Positions 1-6,057 of a stretch of DNA of 10,974 bases are shown piece by piece (the stretch's first letter is position 1; each line of letters starts with the position of its first letter). Where the stretch lies: contig JABXJU010000141.1 of the NCBI GenBank assembly GCA_013375405.1, forward strand, positions 1-10,974. Reading direction: 5' to 3'. The notes below the pieces were generated by a model. That model was not told the origin of the DNA, did no database searches, and was given only the letters and a program-made list of their open reading frames with translations. Source of the stretch: Candidatus Helarchaeota archaeon. GTDB taxonomy: Archaea > Asgardarchaeota > Lokiarchaeia > Helarchaeales > HEL-GB-A. The position numbers and the translations under genes are program-made.

Positions 1-750
1 GGTAATATAATCACTATCTGGTGACGCCAGAAAAATCGCCATTGGAGTTATATCTTCGGGAGTTCCTGTACGTTTCATATAGATATTTATGTTCATCGTG
101 GATGGAATTTCCGAGAGTCTTTCTTCCAAAGGTCCCCATAGTGATGTTTTTATTATTCCAGGACAGATGGCATTCACGGTTATGCGAGGTGCAACTTCTT
201 TTGCCATAGCTTGGGTAAGGCCAATAATACCAAATTTAGTCGCACAATATACGCTCGAAAACGCATAGCCTTCTTTGCCAGCCATGCTTGAAAGATTGAT
301 GATTTTTCCTCGTAGCTTACTTCCAAGCATTTTCTTTTGGCGTAGCATCTTTTGGCCGACATATTTGGAACAAAGATATGTACCGCGGAGATTTATCGCC
401 ACAACCTTGTCAAAAAGGGCTTCAGGTAATTTTACAAGTGGGTCACCGGCCTGTATGATTCCTGCATTATTCACTAAAATATCCACACGATTAAAAGTCT
501 CATAAACTTTATTAGTCATTTTTTGCACATCATCACTCTTGGAAACATCCACTTCTAGGACAAGACATTCTTGGTCTAATTCTTTTATGGTACTTGCAGT
601 TTCCTGAGCTCCTACCGGATCAATGTCGGCGATTATAACATCTGCGCTTTCCTGGGCAAACCGAATAGCAATGGCCTGTCCGATACCACGCCCTGCACCC
701 GTGATCAAGACAATTCGATTCTCAAGCCTTGCTGAAGTTAATTTGGTCAT
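1..750 (-). CDS. Classical short-chain dehydrogenase/reductase (SDR), C-terminus cut by window edge
   Basis: NAD(P)-dependent oxidoreductase of the classical SDR family, probably acting on an alcohol, ketone or 3-hydroxyacyl group in the cytoplasm. The frame is open for 250 codons from the ATG at 750 to the window edge. Visible motifs are the cofactor glycine motif TGAGRGIG (residues 17-24), an acidic D42 after the second strand, which favours NAD over NADP, NNAG (94-97), N120, the catalytic serine in NLSS (S155), Y168 and K172 of YCATK, and a PG pair (197-198). Family members usually have 245-260 residues, and the sequence stops at SDYIT, which normally precedes GQ and the last 10-15 residues, so only the extreme C-terminus is missing. 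A GGTAG about 9 bases before the ATG at 750 supports this start over the duplicated upstream ATG at 801. The gene is divergent from the acyl-CoA synthetase at 959, which suggests shared control. The family is certain; the substrate is unknown. Confidence 0.93.
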   Translation of the reverse strand, partial: MTKLTSARLENRIVLITGAGRGIGQAIAIRFAQESADVIIADIDPVGAQETASTIKELDQECLVLEVDVSKSDDVQKMTNKVYETFNRVDILVNNAGIIQAGDPLVKLPEALFDKVVAINLRGTYLCSKYVGQKMLRQKKMLGSKLRGKIINLSSMAGKEGYAFSSVYCATKFGIIGLTQAMAKEVAPRITVNAICPGIIKTSLWGPLEERLSEIPSTMNINIYMKRTGTPEDITPMAIFLASPDSDYIT

Positions 751-833
751 TTTAATTCTCTACCAATAAAACAATTTTTTTACTGAAGTTAATTTGGTCA
801 TTTTAATACTCTAACAACAAAATAAATTTTCGT
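732..833. repeat. 51-bp tandem duplication over the SDR start codon
   Basis: Positions 732-782 and 783-833 are two adjacent copies of a 51-bp unit. The first 25 bases are identical in both copies (732-756 and 783-807); the rest is degenerate but still alignable. The unit contains the start codon and first six codons of the minus-strand SDR plus its leader, so a second in-frame ATG lies at 801. Reading from 801 gives MTKLTSVKKLFYW and then a stop, so the outer copy cannot extend the enzyme. It is either a relic of slippage or a 13-codon leader peptide. Confidence 0.85.
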
Positions 834-887
834 ACTCGGCTAGAACAAAGAAAAGCTGCTAAGACCACAGACTAAGAACCTTTATGA

Positions 888-950
888 TTTAAATAATAGA
901 TAAACAGATTAATTACCCACATTAATCAATTCAAGTAAAACTTAGGAGTT
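888..950 (+). promoter_or_regulatory. Candidate promoter, operator-like inverted repeat and SD of the acyl-CoA synthetase
   Basis: A TATA-like box TTTAAATA lies at 888-895. A perfect inverted repeat GATTAAT-N7-ATTAATC follows at 907-927, where a transcript starting about 25 bases after the box would begin; a protein bound there could block initiation. The Shine-Dalgarno sequence TAGGAGTTT at 943-951 lies about 10 bases before the ATG at 959 and fixes that start. The SD is convincing. The TATA box and operator are inference, because AT-rich DNA yields such matches by chance. The rest of 751-958 holds the 51-bp duplication and the divergent leader of the SDR. Confidence 0.4.
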
Positions 951-958
951 TAAGTAAG

Positions 959-2566
959 ATGGAATTTAAACTGTTAGAATCCCCATTTAAAAACGTGAAT
1001 GAAGCCATTAAAGACATTGTGGATAAATATCCTAACAATATTGCGATTAATTACCCATTTAAAAACATAACATTAACATATAAAGAATTTTACGAGAAAG
1101 TAATTAAATTTGCGAATGCTCTAAAAGAGTTAGGCATAAAAAAAGAAGATCGGGTTGGAATTGTACTGGCAAACAATCCCGAGTTTGCAATTTCCTTTTA
1201 TGCCTTACTTCAAATTGGGGCGGTAGGCTGTTCAATTATTAAAATGTTGAAACCTGCTGAAATTGCCGATATTGTTCAGAACGCTGAATTAAAAGGGCTC
1301 ATAATCGCAGACGATGGAAAAAGGACCATTAAAAAAGCTAAGAAAATTACCCCCTCATTAGAAGTTATAATTGTAGTGGGCGATAAAGAGATTGAGGATA
1401 CTCTAAAATTCTGGGAAATCCTCGAAGAACGAGGGTCATTGGCTCCAATCGAGGAAGATCTTGGGCTTGATGATTGGGCCACCATTAATTTCACAAGTGG
1501 GACGACGGGTAAGCCGAAAGGTACTATTCATACACATCGGAACTACGTGTTCGCAGCTGAAGCACAACATATCTCCGTTGATTCGAATCCCGATGAAGCT
1601 ATAATTCTTTTCCTCCCGATGTACCATATTTTTGGCTTATCAGTTATGAATGCAACCCTCACATCAGGTGGTAGGCTTGATATGCTCCCTGGCTTTCTGG
1701 TGCAAGATGTACTTAAAATGGCCTGCGATCCAAGAGTTACGACTTTCGCTGCTGTGCCCGCGATGTATCATATTATGCAGAAACAACCTAACATTCAAGA
1801 TTTCATAGGTAAATTTAGTCCTAACATAAAAGCTCTAATCTGTGGTGGCGCACCACTCCCATTGGGTTTAGCTAAACAGATGCAAGAAGTCTTTATTGAT
1901 ACGAATGGGCGATCTATACCCGTCGTTGAGGGATTTGGTACAACTGAGGATACGGTCTATGGTTCTATTAATCCATGGAATGGGAAAATTAAATTGGGCA
2001 CATGCGGTCTGCCCTTTCCGGGTGGCAAGATCCGCGTCGTCGATGATGAGGGCAATCCCATGCCAACTGGCGAACGCGGAGAAATAGTTGTACAAAACCC
2101 AGGTGTCATGTTAGGCTACTTCAAAATGCCTTTAGAAACTGAGAAAGCATTAAAACCCATTAAAGGTGAAGAGGGCATTTGGTACCACACAGGGGACATT
2201 GGTATCATCGATGAAGAAGGGTATATTTCAATAGTCGATCGAAAGAAGGATTTGGTAATTGTTGGGGGACGGAATGTAGTTCCACGCGATGTGGAAGAAG
2301 TCCTTTTCAAACATCCGAAGATTAGCGACGCTACCGTGGTGGGAGCTCCCCATGAAACCATGGGCGAGACGGTCCGGACAATTATTGTCTTAAAAGAAGG
2401 CGAAGAAATGACTGAGCAAGAAGTGAAAGACTGGGTTGCCGAGCATATGGCGGATTATAAAGTGCCTCGAATTGTAGAATTTACTGGGATGCTGAAAAAA
2501 ACGGCAACCGGCAAAGTGTTAAAGAAGGATTATCGGGCGAGTTTCCAAGAGATAAAAGGCGATTAA
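959..2566 (+). CDS. AMP-forming acyl-CoA synthetase (ANL superfamily ligase), ACS1
   Basis: Activates a carboxylic acid to an acyl-AMP with ATP and then transfers it to CoA, in the cytoplasm. The 535-residue length is normal for medium- or long-chain acyl-CoA ligases. All the core motifs are present: the ATP-binding loop TSGTTGKPKG (179-188), EGFGTTE (324-330), YHTGD (409-413), the hinge region RKKDLVIVGGRNV (428-440), and the C-terminal TATGKVLKK with catalytic lysine K519. The large N-terminal domain spans about 1-425 and the mobile C-terminal domain about 430-535. There is no signal or membrane segment. The acid substrate cannot be read from the motifs. AOR downstream could supply acids from aldehydes, and the divergent SDR could act before or after it. 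The 3' end of this gene, including its T-rich 3' flank, recurs as a fragment at 4650-4750. Alternatives within the superfamily, such as aryl-CoA ligase, remain possible. Confidence 0.95.
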   Translation: MEFKLLESPFKNVNEAIKDIVDKYPNNIAINYPFKNITLTYKEFYEKVIKFANALKELGIKKEDRVGIVLANNPEFAISFYALLQIGAVGCSIIKMLKPAEIADIVQNAELKGLIIADDGKRTIKKAKKITPSLEVIIVVGDKEIEDTLKFWEILEERGSLAPIEEDLGLDDWATINFTSGTTGKPKGTIHTHRNYVFAAEAQHISVDSNPDEAIILFLPMYHIFGLSVMNATLTSGGRLDMLPGFLVQDVLKMACDPRVTTFAAVPAMYHIMQKQPNIQDFIGKFSPNIKALICGGAPLPLGLAKQMQEVFIDTNGRSIPVVEGFGTTEDTVYGSINPWNGKIKLGTCGLPFPGGKIRVVDDEGNPMPTGERGEIVVQNPGVMLGYFKMPLETEKALKPIKGEEGIWYHTGDIGIIDEEGYISIVDRKKDLVIVGGRNVVPRDVEEVLFKHPKISDATVVGAPHETMGETVRTIIVLKEGEEMTEQEVKDWVAEHMADYKVPRIVEFTGMLKKTATGKVLKKDYRASFQEIKGD

Positions 2567-2583
2567 CTCCTTTCTTTTTTTTT
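2567..2583 (+). terminator. T-rich terminator after ACS1
   Basis: A pyrimidine-rich tract with a run of nine Ts begins directly after the stop codon. Archaeal transcription commonly ends at such T-tracts without a hairpin. The tract is also preserved in the duplicated tail at 4731-4750. Confidence 0.5.
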
Positions 2584-2703
2584 ATGTTTCGCAAAAGGAT
2601 CTTTTACACTTTTTTGTACATTGTATAGAGGAAAGAAAAAATAGGTGACTGATCTATTTTAAAAACATAACACATCAAGGTCTTTTGCGGTTGAAAAAAA
2701 GTT

Positions 2704-4629
2704 ATGATACGAATGAATGGATTAAAAAAATGTGGCTACCTAATCTCTCTCGTGGGAGAGGCACTCATTATCATCCAAGCAATAATCTTTTTCAGCCAAT
2801 TGATTCTCTATAAATTCATATTAGAGAGGGTTAATTTTGAACTTATGGTTTTCCTACCTCTAATTTTCATACCCATTGTAGCATCAATGGAATTATTAAT
2901 TTTAATAGCGGATAGAAAAGCAATTAAATTCTTGGATATGTCCTGCTATATTGCACTTCTTTTTTTCGCAGCCCTATCTCTATATTTGGGGGGTGGATGG
3001 TATTTTGGGATAATTTTTGTAATGATTGGAATTTTAATCCGGATAGCTTCGAAAACTTGGCAGAATAAGGTGAAATTTGGGAAGAAATATATTCTTATTC
3101 TTCTTGTCATTTTAATTCTTCTTCCATTTACATCTCTTTTAATTCAAAGTTCTGTGAAGGTAAGCAATGCAAGAACCATACCAGCAGAATCTATGTCAGG
3201 ACCACCTCGCTATGATAATATTTTATATATGACCCCTATTTTGGAACATTACACGTGGGTTCCCGCCCAAGATAATGCTGAGATAGAGTTTTTAAAAGCA
3301 ACCATTGGGCCATCAGGAGATTATTATAAAATAGGTTTTTCCGTTTCATGCTGGTATTCAGCGAATCTAGTTAATAATAGTGGTGTATGGGATTTTGAGC
3401 CTACAGAATTGTATTATAAATTGAACCGATCGATTGATACCAATACCCCAGTTCTCTTTCACATGAATGGAGGAAATTGGGGATCAAATGGTATTAATAA
3501 CGATTTACTTATGGAACTTTGGGAAAATGATTCTAATTGTCAGTTTGACCAATATGGAGTAGTACCACCCATGCAACCTGCAGATTTTGTACTTCTCGAT
3601 CGCCTTTTTTCGCTTCAAAAGGATACTGATTTCAATAAATATCGGGAAATTCATTTAAAACAAGCAGCAGGAATCTTAGTCAATTTTTCCCAAAATTATC
3701 CTGACTTATTCGTGGGTTGTTCTCTAGATTCAGAGATTCATTTAGATTATACATTGGGAGACGAACTTTACTATGACTATAATCCATTAGTCATTGGCGA
3801 ATATCAGAATTGGCTTGCTAGCCGTTATACTTTGGTGGAATATAATTCTAAATTTGAGCAAGCTGAATCATCCTTCAGCACTATTGATGCACCGCGCGAT
3901 CCAAGTTATGGAGATCCGCTTTGGGAAGAATGGACTCTTTTTAGGCAACATCTGGTTCAACAAAATGTGGAATTACAAGCGAAATGGTTGAATGAATCGG
4001 GAATTCCACAAAACAAAATTTATTCACATCAAATACTCACTAAACCTGATGATAAAAGCGCTTATTACAGCCGATGTGATCCCTTGGAAACCGCAGTTAC
4101 ACAATACGGAGTCGTTGGCATTACCAGATATAATTATATTAATCCAGAAAGGTTTTGGGATATTTATGACTTGAGTGGCCCTAATTGGGGGAACTTTGAG
4201 TGGAATATCTGGCATGAACGAGTTCAATCAGATTATCATTTATATCTAATCCAATTAAAAGCAATGTATCAAGCAGGGGTTCATGTCATATGTCCTAATG
4301 GCTGGTTTGAGTTTAACAATCCTCGATTGATGATACGAAACAATACAATATTTCATCGAGCTTTAGTTAAATTTGCCTACTCAATTAAAGATGTTCCGAG
4401 GGGCACCTCCCCTGATGGTTTTTTAACATTTTTAGATTATCTATTTATATCTTTCATGAATTTTGATGAATTTCAACTAGATTTCATGAGTTTTACTGAT
4501 TTTATTGATTTTCTATTAGATAGAATATGGTTTATCGGTCTTATTTTCGCAATCTCAGTTATTGGTGTGATTGGAATAAAGATATTTGCTAAATTTCCAA
4601 TTAAGAAGCGCTTGAAGCCTAATGCTTAA
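2704..4629 (+). CDS. Membrane-anchored protein with large outside domain, possibly a glycoside-hydrolase-like barrel
   Basis: Not recognised as a named family. The 641 residues start with hydrophobic segments at about 12-35, 48-69, 80-113 (one or two helices) and 129-149. A hydrophilic region of about 450 residues follows, then a last helix at about 606-627 and a basic tail KKRLKPNA. The domain at 150-600 is rich in Trp and Tyr and carries six N-x-S/T sequons (N224, N241, N275, N327, N430, N546), which fits a surface location. Aromatic-rich strand-like segments with acidic residues, such as LDSEIHL (E344) and WGNFEW (E499), resemble (beta/alpha)8 glycoside hydrolases, but this is only a visual impression. 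ATGs at 2704 and 2713 both fit and neither has a clear SD, so a leaderless transcript is possible. A TTTTAAAAA stretch near 2657 could be its TATA box. The gene lies between intact ACS1 and a broken ACS tail. The coding call is strong; the function is unknown. Confidence 0.85.
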   Translation: MIRMNGLKKCGYLISLVGEALIIIQAIIFFSQLILYKFILERVNFELMVFLPLIFIPIVASMELLILIADRKAIKFLDMSCYIALLFFAALSLYLGGGWYFGIIFVMIGILIRIASKTWQNKVKFGKKYILILLVILILLPFTSLLIQSSVKVSNARTIPAESMSGPPRYDNILYMTPILEHYTWVPAQDNAEIEFLKATIGPSGDYYKIGFSVSCWYSANLVNNSGVWDFEPTELYYKLNRSIDTNTPVLFHMNGGNWGSNGINNDLLMELWENDSNCQFDQYGVVPPMQPADFVLLDRLFSLQKDTDFNKYREIHLKQAAGILVNFSQNYPDLFVGCSLDSEIHLDYTLGDELYYDYNPLVIGEYQNWLASRYTLVEYNSKFEQAESSFSTIDAPRDPSYGDPLWEEWTLFRQHLVQQNVELQAKWLNESGIPQNKIYSHQILTKPDDKSAYYSRCDPLETAVTQYGVVGITRYNYINPERFWDIYDLSGPNWGNFEWNIWHERVQSDYHLYLIQLKAMYQAGVHVICPNGWFEFNNPRLMIRNNTIFHRALVKFAYSIKDVPRGTSPDGFLTFLDYLFISFMNFDEFQLDFMSFTDFIDFLLDRIWFIGLIFAISVIGVIGIKIFAKFPIKKRLKPNA

Positions 4630-4649
4630 GGTGGGCAAAAGTTCATTGA

Positions 4650-4730
4650 GAGAGTCTGAAGAAAACGGCAACTGGGAAAGTTTTAAAGAAGGATTATCAG
4701 CAGAGTTTCCAAGAGATAAAAGGCGACTAA
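4650..4730 (+). pseudogene. Remnant of a second acyl-CoA synthetase: last 24 codons only
   Basis: From CTG at 4656 to the TAA at 4728-4730 the sequence reads LKKTATGKVLKKDYQQSF and on to KGD-stop. It aligns without gaps to the end of ACS1 (2492-2566): 67 of 75 bases match, with five silent changes and two replaced residues (RA to QQ). It includes the motif with the catalytic lysine but nothing before it; an in-frame TGA at 4647-4649 closes the reading frame. The similarity continues past the stop into the CTCC and T-run, to about 4750. It is too short to be functional and has no start. It lies 21 bases after the 641-residue gene. Confidence 0.88.
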
Positions 4731-4750
4731 CTCCATTCATTTTTTTATTT
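4731..4750 (+). terminator. T-rich tract, a duplicate of the ACS1 terminator
   Basis: A seven-T run and further Ts follow the ACS remnant and match the 3' flank of ACS1 at 2567-2583. It could end transcription from the 641-residue gene, which has no T-tract of its own before the remnant. Confidence 0.4.
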
Positions 4751-4753
4751 AAT

Positions 4754-4769
4754 GGACATACATATGTCC
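4754..4769. promoter_or_regulatory. Inverted repeat upstream of the SDR-AOR operon
   Basis: GGACATA-CA-TATGTCC is a perfect 7-bp inverted repeat with a 2-base spacer, 113 bases before the operon start at 4882. It could be an operator or a short hairpin supporting the T-tract just before it. The stretch 4770-4881 otherwise holds only AT-rich, TATA-like sequence (for example 4811-4818 and 4855-4862) and the SD GGTGAT at 4873-4878. Confidence 0.3.
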
Positions 4770-4881
4770 TATTCTATTCGTTTAAACTCAATCCGCCTTT
4801 TTTGAGGAATATATTTTAAGTTCATAAAATATGTTAAAATGAAATCAAAATCTACTTTTAAAACTATGAAATGGTGATAGA

Positions 4882-6036
4882 ATGGCTGGAAAGATTTTAA
4901 TAACAGGCGCGAATGGGTCTTATGGAGCTGCCCTCTGCAAAGTAGCAAAAGAATGGGGCTACGAAGTGTATGGGACAGATATTGTGGATATTAATCCAGA
5001 TTTATTAGATAACAAGCATTTTATTAAAGCTGATATCACGGACCCTGAAGCAATTAAACAACTCGCTGAGTTGGGAGTGGATGCGGTTGTCCATACTGCA
5101 GGAGTTATTGACGTTAGGAAAACAGAACTCCATCAAAAGGTCCATGTGGAAGGAACTAGTTCGCTCATTGATCTCTTTAAAAAAACGGATCTGAAGGTCT
5201 GGGTGACAGTATCTACCGCAGCGGTACATGGTGGTACGAAAGAAGATATATTTATTACAGAGGATCTTCCGCGAGTGTTAAAGGATAGTTATACCATAAC
5301 GAAGGCCAAAGAACACGACCTGACTTTAGAGAAGTTTTCCGAGAAAAGTATTATCATTCAGCCTGCCCTTGTTTATGATGAACTGAATCGCTATCTGTTC
5401 AGGGAGATTGCACAGATGATTTCCTTGCAAATAATGCCTGCCCTTCCTGACTATGGAAATTTTTGGGTTGGAATGGTGCATCCTTTTGATCTTGCGACCG
5501 GGACCTTACTAGCTATCGAACGGGGCGAATTTGGTCAGAGTTATATCATTTGTGATGGGAAACCCTTACGGTTGATAGAGCTCGCGAAAATGGTTTGCGA
5601 AGCAACAAATGCGCGTCTACCCACTCGAAATATTCGTATCGACCTTTTAGATAGAATTGTGAATATGATCGGCATGCTGGATACTATTTTACCTGCGCTA
5701 GAAGGGATGGAACCCATGGCATCCATAATGGCAGATATGGGCATGGATTTGAGCAGTTTCCAGCTTCCGATGGACCCCGATTACATGCGAACTCATCACA
5801 AATATTCCAGTGCCAAGTTAATGGAAGTTACGAAACAAAACGCAAAACAATATCGAGTCAATGAAGCTACATTACAACAATTTCCAGATGGATGGAAAGC
5901 GGAGATCGATCCGACTGTAGAAATGCCAAAGGTTCTAAAATACTGGACAGAACAAGATCCTCCAGTAATCGTGAAAGATGCCAAATATCCAGATGTCATT
6001 GAATTTTTCTTTGATATGATGAGTGGAATGCTCTGA
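4882..6036 (+). CDS. Extended SDR: NAD-dependent epimerase/dehydratase or 3-beta-HSD-like
   Basis: An NAD(P)-binding oxidoreductase or epimerase of the extended SDR type, in the cytoplasm. The start is fixed by the SD GGTGAT (4873-4878). The N-terminal Rossmann fold shows the glycine motif TGANGSYG (8-15), D33 after the second strand, which suggests NAD, D51, the HTAG motif (71-74), serine or threonine at VSTAAVHG (110-117), and the catalytic pair Y137 and K141 of YTITK. At 384 residues it is longer than most epimerases (310-340). Residues 262-302 contain nine methionines, and the C-terminal 80 residues have no motif that I recognise. The AOR gene follows after 21 bases, so the two are surely cotranscribed; it may form or consume an aldehyde or hydroxy compound handled by AOR. 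Sugar epimerase, hydroxysteroid-type dehydrogenase and reductase remain open. Its stop codon lies within a 19-bp sequence that recurs inside AOR. Confidence 0.9.
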   Translation: MAGKILITGANGSYGAALCKVAKEWGYEVYGTDIVDINPDLLDNKHFIKADITDPEAIKQLAELGVDAVVHTAGVIDVRKTELHQKVHVEGTSSLIDLFKKTDLKVWVTVSTAAVHGGTKEDIFITEDLPRVLKDSYTITKAKEHDLTLEKFSEKSIIIQPALVYDELNRYLFREIAQMISLQIMPALPDYGNFWVGMVHPFDLATGTLLAIERGEFGQSYIICDGKPLRLIELAKMVCEATNARLPTRNIRIDLLDRIVNMIGMLDTILPALEGMEPMASIMADMGMDLSSFQLPMDPDYMRTHHKYSSAKLMEVTKQNAKQYRVNEATLQQFPDGWKAEIDPTVEMPKVLKYWTEQDPPVIVKDAKYPDVIEFFFDMMSGML

Positions 6037-6042
6037 AAAAGG
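6024..6042 (+). repeat. 19-bp repeat, copy 1 (over the SDR stop codon)
   Basis: TGGAATGCTCTGAAAAAGG occurs here and, on the same strand, at 7118-7136 inside AOR and at 8867-8885 inside the AOR remnant. Here it covers the stop codon of the extended SDR and is read in a different frame from the AOR copy, so common protein ancestry does not explain the match. Confidence 0.7.
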
Positions 6043-6057
6043 TAAGCAGGTATAGAA

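Noticed and set aside
2590..2703. A possible regulatory element between ACS1 and the 641-residue gene
   Set aside because: Only an isolated TTGTACA half-site and A/T runs are visible. There is no repeat or palindrome that stands out.
2591..4641. GCAAAAG at both edges of the 641-residue gene segment, as possible target-site duplication
   Set aside because: Seven bases in AT-rich DNA recur easily, there are no terminal inverted repeats, and no transposase is present.
4622..4819. A 65-codon frame after the 641-residue gene
   Set aside because: It starts inside the end of the previous gene and reads through the ACS remnant in the wrong frame.
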